From CAWATZ01 sp963784995 (lineage in GTDB: Bacteria > Planctomycetota > Planctomycetia > Gemmatales > Gemmataceae): 64,000 bases of DNA. This document shows positions 27,986 through 39,855 of the stretch, in pieces (the stretch's first letter is position 1; each line of letters begins with the position of its first letter). A model generated the notes under the pieces. That model searched no databases. It saw only the letters and a program-made list of their open reading frames with translations, and was not told where the DNA came from. The DNA is taken from NCBI GenBank assembly GCA_963784995.1, contig CAWATZ010000013.1, positions 62,001 through 126,000 of the forward strand, in the 5' to 3' direction. The position numbers and the translations under genes were made by a program.

Positions 27986-28670
27986 TGCGCAGGTCCGGCA
28001 CGCCGAAGCAATTTGGGGCGAAGCGTCAGAGGTTTCCTCACTTGGCAATTCCTGTCCCTCCTGACTGGAGCTTGGGAGTGCAACTGCCTGAAAGGAATGC
28101 CACGAATCGCTCCTCTCGTTCCGGAGGCTTTCCTGAGAAATGGAGAGATCTGACCTGCTCATTCCTGACGCGCAGCCGCGGTCGCTCCTACCCAGGTTCT
28201 TCTGAAGTTGGGCCAGACCAGGACCGACTGTGTTCCATCGTGGCAGCTTCTGGAGGCTTGTCATCCTGGGCTCGTGAACAGTGATCAATCCGGGATCAAC
28301 AGATCCTTGCCGGGCCAGCTGTTCGAGGGACGGTTCACCCTGGTGCGTGCCTCATTTTCCCTTGTGCGAACAATCTGGCTGCCTCGAGCCCGTCGGCTAT
28401 GCCCCGGGCGGTCGCCGCGGCTCTGGGGCAGCTTGGTGGCTACCGCACCGTCCGCCACACGAAAAAAACTGCCCGTCACGGATTTTGGGTGAAGAGCCAG
28501 GTGAGGGCCAGAAGAGACGCCGTGTGAAGCTGGCGTGTTGGCGGGCATCGTCTCAAAGCGCAAGGAACGAACGTGAGAGAAGTAGCTGCAGTTGGGCATG
28601 GTTCAACTGGAACAAGACGCAGGGATCATCTCCGGCCGACGTCCGCCTGCCCGATAGCTGCTGTGTCGTT

Positions 28671-28766
28671 GCATCGTTGCACTCATTGCAGGCATTGCAG
28701 GCATTGCACGCAATGCACTGCAACGCAGGGCGGCTGGGCTGGCTGCAACGCTGCAACGCCACCTTG
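28671..28766. repeat. Short tandem repeat based on 'gcattgcag'
   Basis: Units such as 'cattgcaggcattgcagg' and 'gcattgcacgcaatgcac' recur in direct and inverted sense between 28671 and about 28720. Further 'tgcaacgctgcaacg' units extend to 28766. They create a spurious Cys/Asn-rich frame on the minus strand. Confidence 0.65.
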
Positions 28767-28964
28767 TTGCCCCTGGGAACCAGCGCAGCAAGCTCCTCGG
28801 AGTGTCACGTTGTCCTCCGCCCCCAATCGTCCCGGACGAGACGAAACCTGTTGGCGGCGTCGCTTTTTTGTCATCGCTGGGGCAAGCACAGACACGCCTG
28901 GGCCTCTCCTGGCGACACCGCCAAGCAAAAGCACCGTTGGCGGTGTGGCGGCCTCACACCGTGG

Positions 28965-31938
28965 CTACTGACCAGGGAGCGAAACCTGAGTCTTCCCTCC
29001 CAGATAGGCCAGCAAATCCCGGACCTGCTCCCTGGTCAGGGCATCCAGCTGGCCATCCGGCATGATGGACAGCAAGGACTCCTTCACTGTCTCCACGTCC
29101 TCAGCCGCCAGCACGATCCGCTCCGTGGCCGTTTGCACGATGAGCCGTTTGGGCGACCGTTCCACGATGATCCCGGTAATCACCCGGCCGTTCTGGGTCT
29201 CCACAATGGACATGCGGTAATCCTTCGCGATCTGCGAGCTGGGATCGACCAGTTTGGCCAGCAGATAGTCCAGCTGCGTCCGGTTGTAGCCGGTGAGATC
29301 GGGGCCGATCGCGGCTCCCTCGCCAAACAGCTTGTGGCACTGCTGGCAGGTCTTGCTGAAGATCAGCCGGCCATTGCCTGGGTCGGCCGACTTCATGAAG
29401 CTGGGAGTGAGCAGCGCCTTGTAGCGGGCCAGTTGCTTCTGCTTGTCCGGGGCGGTATCGCGCACCTCTCCCCACACCTGGCGCAGGCGTTCCCTCACTT
29501 GCGGGTCGCCCAGGGCGTGGAGCTGGCGGGCGACGTAGGCCGAGACGTCCAGGCGGGGCACCGTTTTCTTTTCCACGGCCTGGAGCAACTGCAAGCGCAT
29601 ACTCCTTGCGGGACGCCAGCGTGGCCACCGCGTCCTGTTTCTCCTCGGCGGTCAGGTCCGGATAGACGGCCAGCACGCGCTGGGGCGTGGCCGGGTGAGC
29701 CGCCGCGGCCAGCCCGCGCAGGGCCAGTCGGCGCACGTCCCTGTCGGCGAGCAGGTCGTGCAGGACCGGCGCCAGGCCATCCGGACGCTGCTCGATCAGC
29801 GTCTCCAGCGCGGTCAACCGTTCGGCAGTTGGGGCCGACTTCGGGTTCACGGCTGTCTTGCGGAGGTCAATCAGGGCCTGCGGGTCACCGAAGACCAGCG
29901 CCAGGATGATGGCGTGCTCACGCACTGCCGGGTCGTTGCTCCGGACCAGGCGGGCGTAGAGGGCGGGCCAGCCGGCCGGCATCTTCAGGTTTTTCCGACC
30001 GCGCAAGCCATCCCGCGACCCCGCGAAGAAGGTCGAGCTGGACCGGCTCGCTCGACCCGGCGAGGGCGGCTACCAGCGGTGTGAGGTCACCCTTGTCGCC
30101 ACCGCTCACTGCCTCGGCGACCCGGCGGCCGATGAACTGCCGGACAAGCGGGATCCGCGCCGCCGCCGCCAGCCGCAGCACCCTCTCCGGATCGGCCGGC
30201 ACGAGCGGCTCGATGCCGTACCAGTCCATCAGCGGCAGGTTGGCATCCGTGGCGTCTTCCGAATGACTCGAGCAGGCCCTCGGCGATTCCCCACCGGGAC
30301 GCCCCGGGCAGCCGTTGCAGGGCCGAGGCGAGGTAAAGGCGAACGACCGGCGAGGGATCGCTCTTGGCTCAGCTCGCGGAGCTTGCCGAGGAGCTTATCC
30401 GAGGGGGCCGGTCCTTCACAGAGGAGCTGGATCGACCAGGCGCGATACGTGCTCGCTGCGGTCCTCGAGCAGAGCAAGCAAATGGTCCGGGTTCAGGCCG
30501 CCGGTGACCTGCAGGGCCCACAGGGCTCGCAAGCGCTGGGGTACGTCTCGCTGCCCGGAGGCCAGCATCTCGCGCAGGGCCTGATGGACTGGCTCGCCCT
30601 TCCAGTCCGGTTTCGCCGCACGTTCCTGGAGCAGCCGGCGAGCATGACGCACGTACCAGTCATTGCGATGCAGCTGGAGCTTGACCAGTTCGTCATCGCT
30701 CAGCCGAGTCAGGTCCACGTCGATCTTTTCCGGCTCGGCCGTAAGCGATCTTGTAGATCCGGCCCGATCTGAGGTATTGGGTTTGTAGGTGTGACATTCG
30801 CCGGTGTCGGACCAGTCGGACACGAAGACGCTGCCGTCCGGACCCGTCCGCAAAGTCACCCCCATGAACCAGGGGTCGGCGGCAATCATGAAGTCCTTGC
30901 CGTGGCTGGCAGTGTAGCCGGAACCCTTGCGTTGCAGCAGATCGTGGTTGATGCGCCGGCCGTGAATGTTGCACATGAAAGACGGTGTTGCGGAAGCTGG
31001 CCGGGAAGCGGTCGCCCAGGTAGACCAGGGTGCCGCAATGAGCGTGGCCGCCGCCCATCGCCAGGGTCTCGGGCGTCTCGCCGCGCATCTCGCGGGGTTT
31101 GTCCGCTGGGATAGTGCAGGTGATCGGCACATGGTCGGCAGCCGCTCGTAGGCATGAAGGCTGGAAGGCCGATTGCGCCACGGCTCGTAGTGGCCGCCCT
31201 GGATCATGTGGAACAGATGGGGATTGACGCAGTTGGAGACGAAGCACTGGCCGTAGTCATCGAAATCCACGCCCCAGGGATTGGTGGTGCCGTCGGCGAA
31301 GTTCTCGAAGACCCGGCGCGTGGGATGGATGCGGTAGACGCCGCCATCGCAATGAATCCGCTGGTCGGCGGCGTGCCGGGCCGGCCGACGTCGGAGGGAC
31401 TGGTCCGGCCGTGTCCGGCGTAGAGCTAGCCGTCCGGCCCCCAGGTAAAGCCGTTGGCGAGGTTGTGCCGGCTTTCCTTGTAGCCGAAGCCATCGAAGAC
31501 CACTTCCGGCTCGCCGCTGGGTTTGTCGTCGCCCTCTCGATAAGGGATGAAGTACAGCTTGGGCGGCGAAATCACCCACACGCCGCCGAAGCCGACCTCG
31601 ATCCCGGTGATGTAGTTGAAGCCCTCGTAAAAGACCTTGCGTGAGTCGGCCCGGCCGTCGCCGTCCTTGTCCTCGAGGATGACGATGCGATCCTTGCCGG
31701 TCGGCTGCCAGGTGCCGTAGTTGAGTGCCTCGGCCACGAAGAGCCGGCCCCGGGCGTCGATGCAGAAGGAGATCGGCTGCACCACGTCGGGCTCGGCCGC
31801 GAACACCGTGGCCTGAAATCCCAGCGGCAGGGCCATCCTCCGGACGGCCTGGTCCGCCGGGAGCGGCCCAGGCGTCCGATCGGCCGCAAGAAGCGCCAGG
31901 GAAGGGATCAAACCAAGGACACAAGCCCATCGAATCAT
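28965..31938 (-). CDS. PVC-type membrane-bound dehydrogenase with HEAT-like region and CxxCH haem domain (many frame changes)
   Basis: ATG 31938 gives a signal peptide (MIRWACVLGLIPSLALLAAD). The N-terminal domain is a six-bladed glucose-dehydrogenase-like propeller of the PVC family ('GFQATVFAAEPDVVQPISFC', 'DGDGRADSRKVFYEGFNY', 'ESRHNLANGFTWGPDG'). The middle third is helical and HEAT-like ('AVREHAIILALVFGDPQALI'). The C-terminal domain is a c-type haem domain: 'SKTCQQCHKLFGEGAAIGPD', then 'IVETQNGRVITGIIVERSPK'. The reading frame changes at least six times (for example near 29600, 30000, 30250, 30420, 31110 and 31430). It is divergent from the second DUF1592 gene (238-bp gap). A periplasmic sugar or alcohol oxidation role is typical of the family; the substrate is unknown. 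Confidence 0.8.
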
Positions 31939-32176
31939 CGCTGACAGCTCCTGAACGTCTGGCTGTGGGGTGTCTTGTCCCAGGGTTCCATTCTGGGGAT
32001 GTTTCTATTGGAACTCAGGAAAGGCCGATCGGCAAGGGCCTTCTCAGGTGAGCTGCCACGGAAAGGAACTGGTCGGACTCAGGAAATTGGCTAAACTGGA
32101 TCTGACCACAGCAAGGCGATGGATGCGGGCTTTTGCAACAACATCCGGGCCAGGATCGCCGCGGGAGAGCAGGAAC

Positions 32177-34661
32177 ATGAGCACGAAACACGTACCGCCG
32201 GGCCGGAACCAGCTGGAAGGCTTGAAGGGCCTGCGAAACGCCTGGCTGTCCTGGTTGTGCGCATTGACCGCGGTCCTCGCCTTGAGCATCCTGAGCGCGA
32301 TTGGACCTGCAAGGCCAGCCTATGGCGTTGACGCCAACCCGGCAGACGACCCGGCCCGGGGATTTTTCGCGCACCATTGCCAGTCCTGCCATTCAGGGCC
32401 AAAACCCAGAGGCCAATTTCGTGTGGAGAGTCTCTCGCCGGACTTCAGCGACAAGGCCAACCGAGAACGGTGGCTGGCGGTGCTGGAGCAGATCAAGACA
32501 GGCGCCATGCCTCCGAAAGAGAAACCGCGTCCGCCGGCACAAGACGCGAAAGTCGTCGCCGGCTGGATCAGCAGGCAAGTGGAGCAGGCCGCGGCCGTCA
32601 GCGGTGCCTCCCAGGGCCGGGTCGTCTTGCGCCGGCTCACCCGGTCCGAGTATGAGAACACCGTTCGCGACCTGCTGGGGGTAGACGTCGATTTGAAGGA
32701 CCTGCTGCCCGCTGACCCCGCGACGAATGGCTTCGACAATCGCGCCGAGGCCCAGCACGTATCCTCGTACCTCATGGAGCAGTACCTTGAAGCCGCCGAG
32801 AGCGTCCTGGATGCAGCCATCGCCAATAAGCCCAGGCCGCAGACGGTCAAGAGGCGTCTGAGCATCAAGGACGAACGGTCCGTCAAACCCAAGGGCAGCG
32901 TTTATCGCCACGTGGACGACGGCGTGGCCATCTTCAGCTCGTGGGTCTCGGCCAACATCCAGGTCACCCTGTGGAACTTCCGCACCCGGGAACGAGGCAA
33001 GTACCGCTTCCGCATCTCGGGGTACGGCTATCAAACGCAGAAGCCGGTCACCTTCCACGTCATGGCCGGCACCCTGACGGAGCCGACCCAGCAGTACCTG
33101 GTTGGCTACCATGAGGTCCCTCCCGGGAAGCCGACCGTGGTCGAGTTCGTCGAGCGGCTGGAGGTGAATAACACCATTCGCATCGTCGTGGACGGACTGG
33201 GAGTGACGCCGCCGACGGTGGAAAAGATCGGGGCGGAGAACTACAAGGGGCCGGGGCTGAACCTGCAGTGGGTGGAGATCGAAGGGCCGCTGCTGGACTC
33301 CTGGCCGCCGCCCGAGCCACCGCCGCATCTTCGGCGACCTGCCCCAGGCACGCACCCCCGACGACCGCAACCGTCTGGAAGTCGTCTCGAAGGAGCCCCT
33401 GGCCGATGCCGAGCGTCTCCTTCGCTCCTTCCTGCGCCGCGCCTATCGGCGGGCCGTGACCGATGAGGACGTCAAGCCCATTCTCGCCCGGGTGAAGGCC
33501 AAGCTGGACGCGAAGTTCTCCTTCGAGCAGGCGATGCGCGTCGGCTTGAAGTCCGTGCTGGCGTCGCCGAAGTTCCTGTTCCTTCACGAAAAGCCCGGCA
33601 AGCTCGATGACTTCGCCCTGGCCAGCCGGCTGTCCTACTTCCTGTGGAGCTCGATGCCCGACGAGGAATTGCTCACCCTGGCCGAACAGGGGAAGCTGAA
33701 CCAGCCGGACGTGCTCCGCCGACAGGTCGAACGCATGCTCCGGGATGCCCGGGCGACGGCCTTCACGGAGAACTTCGTCGGTCAATGGCTCAACCTCCGT
33801 GCCATCGACGCCACGGCTCCCGATCCGACCCTCTATCCGGAGTACGATGACATCCTCAAGGTGGCGATGGTCCAGGAGCCGCTCCTTTTCTTCAACGAAG
33901 TGCTGAAGAACGACCTGAGCCTGACGCATTTCGTCGCCTCCGATTTCTCCATGCTCAACGGGCGGCTGGCCAGGCATTACGGCATCCCGGACGTGACAGG
34001 GATGGAGTTCCGGAAGGTAATCCTGCCGAAGGACAGCCATCGCGGCGGCGTTCTGACGATGGCCAGCGTTCTGAAAGTGACGGCGAACGGCACCACGACC
34101 TCGCCGGTCCTGCGCGGGGCGTGGGTCCTCGATCGCATCCTGGGAACGCCCCCTCCGAAGCCAACGGTTGACGTGGAGGCCGTCGAGCCGGACATTCGCG
34201 GCGCGACCACCATTCGCGAGCAACTGGCCAAACACCGCCAGCGAGCCGAGTGCAGTAGCTGCCATGCCAAAATCGACCCGCCCGGGTTTGCCCTGGAGAG
34301 CTTCGACGTAATCGGCGGCTGGCGCGAATTCTACCGAAGCGTCGGCAAAGGAGACCCGGTGGTGATGAACAGCCGGACGATGAGATACCGAAAAGGTCCG
34401 GCCGTGGATGCAGCCGACGTGCTTCCGGATGGCCAGCGCTTCCAGAACATCGACGAATACAAGCAACTGCTGCTGAAAGATAAGGACCAGTTGGCCCGCG
34501 CCCTGGCGGAAAAACTGTTGAGCTACGCTACGGGTGGGACACCCGCGAAGTCCGATCAGCCGGAGATCGAGGCGATCGTGCAGAAGGTAAGCGGGAAGAA
34601 CTACGGTCTCCGGACGCTGATCCACGAGATCGTGCAGAGCAAGGTGTTCCAGTGCAAGTGA
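32177..34661 (+). CDS. DUF1592/DUF1588/DUF1585-type exported haem protein, module 2 (one frame change)
   Basis: ATG 32177 ('MSTKHVPPGRNQ') precedes a membrane-targeting segment 'WLCALTAVLALSILSAIG'. The haem site is 'FFAHHCQSCHSGPKPRG', followed by DUF1587 'LRRLTRSEYENTVRDLLGVD', DUF1592 'LASRLSYFLWSSMPDEELL', DUF1588 'RAECSSCHAKIDPPGFALES' with a second CxxCH, and DUF1585 'LARALAEKLLSYATGG'. One frame change near 33320 ('PPEPPP' to 'FGDLPQARTPDDRNRL'). Compared with module 1 it is similar in order and length but clearly diverged, so the two are old paralogues. The DUF1552 gene starts 83 bp later, beyond a palindrome. Confidence 0.88.
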
Positions 34662-34667
34662 TTTTGC

Positions 34668-34724
34668 AGGTCAGGCTTTCCAGCCTGACTCTTCCAGGGA
34701 GTGTCAGGCTGGAAAGCCTGACCT
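34668..34724. repeat. Perfect inverted repeat, 22-bp arms
   Basis: Arms 34668-34689 ('aggtcaggctttccagcctg' and two more bases) and 34703-34724 flank a 13-base loop. It sits between the two genes of module 2 and lacks a T-tract. It may stabilise or attenuate the shared transcript. Confidence 0.85.
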
Positions 34725-34744
34725 ACGATAGACAAGGATCTCCC

Positions 34745-36012
34745 ATGACGCTTTCAAGACGCCGATTCCTTCGAGCCGCTGGCGTGTCGCTGGCCTTGCC
34801 GTGGCTGGACGCCTTCTCTCCCGACCGGGCGCAAGCCGCTGACGCGAAGCCAAACCGACGCATAGTTTGCATTTGCGCACCCCTGGGCTTTTACCCGCCC
34901 CGCTTCTTCCCGGAAAAGGCGGGCAAGGGTTACGAGTCAACGCCCTACCATGATGTCCTCAAGGACTACCGCGGTGATTACACAATCTTCTCTGGATTGG
35001 CGCATGCCGGGATGAGCCCGGGGTTCGCGCACCAGGCCTCGGCCAGCTTCTTGACCGGGGCGCAGGCGCGGGCCGACCTGGGTTCCGCAATACGATCTCA
35101 CTGGACCAGTTCGCGGCCGAACACATTGGGGGTCGGACGCGCTTCGCCAACCTGGCTCTGTCGGCCGAGGGCGCCGGTCTGTCCTGGACACGAACCGGCG
35201 CGCTGGTGCCGTCGTCCACTTCCCCGGCGCGAGTGTTCGCCAGGCTCTTCCTGGACGGCCGACCTGATGACGTCAAGGCCCAGGTGAATCGTCTCCAGGA
35301 CGGCCGGAGCATCCTCGACGACGTCCGTGACCAGGCCAGGGGCCTGCGGGCCGGCCTCGGCGCCGACGACCGCGACAAGCTGGACGAGTACGTAACCAGT
35401 GTCCGCGAGCTGGAGCAGCGGCTGGCCCTGGCCGAGGAGTGGTCGAAGAAGCCCAAGCCCAGGGTTGAAGCCCCGCAGCCCAAGGACATTCCGAATGCGG
35501 CCGACCTTATCGGCCGGGCCAGGCTGCTGTTCGACCTCACTCACCTGGCCCTGCAAACCGACTCGACCCGGCTCATCACGATCATGCTGGCCGGTACGAC
35601 CTACGTGCCGCCGATTGCGGGCGTGACGCTGGGTCATCACGACCTGTCGCACCACGGCAAGGACCCGGCCAAGCTCCGGCAGCTCGAGGTCGTCGAGGTC
35701 GAGACCCTGAAGACCCTGCGCGACCTCCTGGCCAGACTGAAACAGACCAAAGAGGCCGGCGTCACTCTGCTCGACCGGACAATGGTCTTCCTGGGCAGCA
35801 ACCTGGGCGACGCCAGCAGCCACTCCGTCAAGAACCTGCCGGTCCTGCTGGCCGGGGGCGGCTTCCGGCATGGCCAGCATCTGCACTTCGATGCACAGAA
35901 CGCGCCGCCGCTGTGCAACCTCTTCGTCAGCATGCTTCAGAGACTGGGTGTCGAGGTGGACAGGTTCAGCTCCGGCACGGGGACGCTCACAGGCCTGGAG
36001 CCAGTCGGGTGA
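34745..36012 (+). CDS. DUF1552 Tat-exported protein, module 2 (frame changes)
   Basis: ATG 34745 opens a twin-arginine signal: 'SRRRFLRAAGVSLALPWLDA'. The DUF1552 core follows: 'ICAPLGFYPPRFFPEKAG', 'GDYTIFSGLAHAGMSPGFAH', 'VFARLFLDGRPDDVKAQVNR', 'DKLDEYVTSVRELEQRLAL', 'DSTRLITIMLAG', 'TLGHHDLSHHGKDPAKL' and 'LLDRTMVFLGSNLGDASSH'. Frames change near 35085 and 35200; otherwise the protein is complete at about 420 residues. It is the partner of the DUF1592 gene upstream. It ends 10 bp before the stop of the convergent polysaccharide-lyase gene. Confidence 0.85.
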
Positions 36013-36021
36013 ACCACGGGA

Positions 36022-36756
36022 TCACTTTTCCGGCGGCAAAGGCGGCGGCATGACTTCCTTCAGCGTGGTCGCCTCGATGACGTGATCAATGATGATCGTC
36101 TCCGGGATGTCGCTCGTGTTGCGCATCAGACCGATCTGAAAGAAGGCCGGGTTGTCGTCGAGCAGCGTGGCCGTCTTCGCGCGGGGCACCACCAGTTTGC
36201 CGTCGAACCACACCTCGACGAATCCCTTTTCGGGATCGCGCGACCACAGGACGTGAACAGCAAAGTCGTGCCAGCGACCGGGCGTCAACTTTCCCTTCCC
36301 GGTCCAGCAGCGCGCGTACGGCACGCGCGTGCTGTACGTGACGTCCTCGCCGCGAACCTCGAATGACATCAACTGGCGCCAGCTATTCCGGGTCTCGAAG
36401 TATCCAAGAGCGTGGTAGTCATCCGTGAGTTTTTTCGGCACGAAGACGCTCCAGCCGAAATAGCGTTCCGTACCCTCGCCGGTCCCGGGCGGTTTGGGTT
36501 GGTGCTGGAACTCGATGCGGTCCAGTTTGCCCCTGCGGGCGGCGTTGGTCCCATCGATCCGCAAGGCGTACTTGCCCGCACGCACAGGCTCCGTCACCAC
36601 CTTGACGCTCTCGGATTTCGGCGCCCCGCGCCATTGCTCCGTCGTGCCGGTCTCGAAGTCGCCGCGCCAGAGGACTTCGGCAGCGACCGGGCCGACCGGC
36701 AGCATCACGAGCGTCCACAGGAAGTGGGCGAACCATCGTCTGTTCGGAGTCGTCAT
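36022..36756 (-). CDS. Exported polysaccharide lyase (heparin-lyase/glucuronan-lyase-like jelly roll)
   Basis: ATG 36756 ('MTTPNRRWFAHFLWTLVMLP') is preferred to the frame start at 36801, because 'gggaag' precedes it and a signal peptide follows. The 244-residue product matches the polysaccharide lyase family (PF14099 type): 'LWRGDFETGTTEQWRG', 'YALRIDGTNAARRG', 'ERYFGWSVFVPKKLTDDYHA', 'WHDFAVHVLWSRDPEKGFVE' and 'WFDGKLVVPRAKTATL'. It has the jelly-roll length and no other domain. It would cut uronic-acid-rich polysaccharides in the periplasm or outside; the exact substrate is unknown. The gene is convergent with the DUF1552 gene. Confidence 0.8.
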   Translation of the reverse strand: MTTPNRRWFAHFLWTLVMLPVGPVAAEVLWRGDFETGTTEQWRGAPKSESVKVVTEPVRAGKYALRIDGTNAARRGKLDRIEFQHQPKPPGTGEGTERYFGWSVFVPKKLTDDYHALGYFETRNSWRQLMSFEVRGEDVTYSTRVPYARCWTGKGKLTPGRWHDFAVHVLWSRDPEKGFVEVWFDGKLVVPRAKTATLLDDNPAFFQIGLMRNTSDIPETIIIDHVIEATTLKEVMPPPLPPEK

Positions 36757-36939
36757 TTGCGCTTCCCGACGGAGTTCAGGGTGGATCAATGCTGTTTTCA
36801 TGCGGAGAGTCTATCAACCTCCCTGGTCGTCCACCAGCCCCTCCACTTCCGGAATGGTTTCTGTGCAAGTTGCTGTGCAAATCGGCCACCCCTCCCTGGC
36901 ACAGAAACCAACCCAGCCGCACATCCTCCTGAGGTGCCC

Positions 36940-37194
36940 ATGAACAGCGAGACGCAACCTGATTCAAGCAAGGTTTTGACGCTTCAGCCTCTTCGGCCGA
37001 AACGGGCTGCCCAGCAGGGTCTGCTCTGCCGCTCGGGCAGCGGCTACCGCGGCGACGGCTATCGCTACTGGCTGCCCGGCCGCGAGCCGCTGCTTTGGCC
37101 CGGCTACAACGCCAGCGAAGAAGAGAAGCAAGCCTGGCGGGAGCGCTGCTATGCCCACGCATGCCGGTCGAGTGAGAAGCCGGCATCCGGGTGA
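36940..37194 (+). CDS. Small hypothetical protein, 84 aa
   Basis: ATG 36940 lies 6 bp after 'gagg' (36931-36934). The product is basic and hydrophilic, with a compact core 'GSGYRGDGYRYWLPGREPLL' and 'ASEEEKQAWRERCYAHA'. I do not recognise the family, but composition and codon use look like a real planctomycete gene. It is alone between the lyase gene and a 120-bp palindrome. Confidence 0.55.
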   Translation: MNSETQPDSSKVLTLQPLRPKRAAQQGLLCRSGSGYRGDGYRYWLPGREPLLWPGYNASEEEKQAWRERCYAHACRSSEKPASG

Positions 37195-37249
37195 TGGGCC
37201 AGGGCGGAGTCTTCGGCGGCGGGCCGCTGCGGGCCTGGTTGCTTCGGTA

Positions 37250-37369
37250 GGTCGGACGAATGGCACTAGCTTAACGCCAAATCTGGCAGCAAGGGCAAGA
37301 TGGGTGGCTGCCTATCTTCTCCACCTTGACACTTTCGGGGTAAAGCTAGTGCCATTCGTGTGTCGGACC
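37250..37369. repeat. Inverted repeat, 120 bp, MITE-like
   Basis: The left end 37250-37273 ('ggtcggacgaatggcactag' and onward) and the right end 37341-37369 are complementary apart from a few inserted bases. The centre is not palindromic. The size and end structure resemble a small non-autonomous element. It fills the gap upstream of the sigma-54 activator. No flanking target duplication was identified. Confidence 0.6.
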
Positions 37370-37513
37370 GACGCGCTAGCTTCTGCCCGGTAGCTGACAT
37401 GGTGCTCGTTTCCTGAGAAAACGGTAAAATGCTCTCCGCGCAGGCGACTGCGACTACCAGGGTGTGGTGGACCTCTTGATGTTCCGAATGAGGGACCGAC
37501 CAGGGCTTTCGCC

Positions 37514-39143
<1,630 letters not shown>

Positions 39144-39398
39144 CGCGCCCGCTGGCGCAGGCGCGCGCCCGCTGGCGCTGAGCCGTTGGCGCTCCCTTGC
39201 CTTTCTCCCGACCAGCGCGCCCCGTCCGATCCACAACTCCTTCTTGATGCTTCACTTACGAGACAAAGCGACGAAACTCGCCTCGCCGGCACGGCCCGTG
39301 CGATAGGGGAAAGCACGGAAGGTCAGGAGCAAGGGCGGAGCCCACTCAGGCTAACCTGGAGCCCCTGACCTTCTGGCCCGAGAAGGAGGGCATAAGCA

Positions 39399-39710
39399 AT
39401 GTTGCGAATCACAGTCCACGACGAGCTGGGGTCCCTCACGTTCCAGCTCGAAGGGAGGTTGGCAGGGCCGTGGGTGCGGGTGCTGGAGGAGTGCTGGCAG
39501 AGTGCCCTGGCCCAGCAGCGCAAAGCAATCCTCCGGGTGGACCTGACCGGGGTGAGCTCCATCGACTCCGCGGGCCGGGCCCACCTGGCGGCGATGCACC
39601 GCGAGGGGGCCGAGTTCGTCGCTGCCGACTGCCTGACGAAAGCCGTCGTGGCCGAGATCATCGGCTCGCCCGCGGGTGGCGCGGATGTGGGAGGGTGTAC
39701 CGATGGCTGA
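39399..39710 (+). CDS. STAS-domain protein (anti-sigma-factor-antagonist-like), 103 aa
   Basis: ATG 39399 follows 'aaggaggg'. The product has the STAS layout: beta strand 'LTFQLEGRLAGPWV', then 'ILRVDLTGVSSIDSAGRAHL', the phosphorylatable Ser region of SpoIIAA-like proteins, and a C-terminal helix. Such a protein usually binds an anti-sigma factor or serves as a small partner of another regulator. Its stop codon overlaps ATG 39703, which opens a frame that runs into the RND adaptor gene 146 bp on, suggesting one operon with the adaptor and pump. The function in this operon is unknown. Confidence 0.75.
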   Translation: MLRITVHDELGSLTFQLEGRLAGPWVRVLEECWQSALAQQRKAILRVDLTGVSSIDSAGRAHLAAMHREGAEFVAADCLTKAVVAEIIGSPAGGADVGGCTDG

Positions 39711-39855
39711 GACGATCGAGAAAAGCCTGCTGGACCTCGAGACCCGCCAGGAGTTCGAGGACCCGCTGCGCGGGTGCCCCCCGGCGGGGCAGGAACAAGG
39801 GAGGCAGACAACCATGGCCACAACGACAGTGTCAGAGACTCAGAGTGAGGTATCC

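Larger units (their letters stand above)
27552..28964. other. 1.4-kb region without a convincing gene
   Basis: Frames longer than 100 codons exist on both strands, but none has a ribosome-binding site, known motif or normal composition. The region holds copy 2 of a dispersed repeat (27859-27985), a short tandem repeat (28671-28766) and a hairpin 'cggtgtg...cacaccg' at 28941-28961 next to the dehydrogenase stop. No reverse-transcriptase or Avd-like sequence was found here. Confidence 0.5.

Noticed and set aside
28553..28762. Cys/Asn-rich small protein on the minus strand
   Set aside because: The composition comes from the 'gcattgcag' tandem repeat and not from a gene.
25794..28964. Complete DGR reverse transcriptase or Avd gene near the template
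   Set aside because: No YxDD motif, palm domain or Avd-like helical protein was found on either strand; only the short tail at 26234-26471 is RT-like.
39185..39200. Sigma-54 (-24/-12) promoter before the STAS-RND operon
   Set aside because: 'ttggcgctcccttgc' has GG and GC separated by 9 bases rather than 10, so it does not fit the consensus unless a base is missing.
39703..39855. Adaptor start at ATG 39703
   Set aside because: It would add 51 hydrophilic residues before the lipoprotein signal; ATG 39856 has a better ribosome-binding site. A short separate peptide cannot be excluded.
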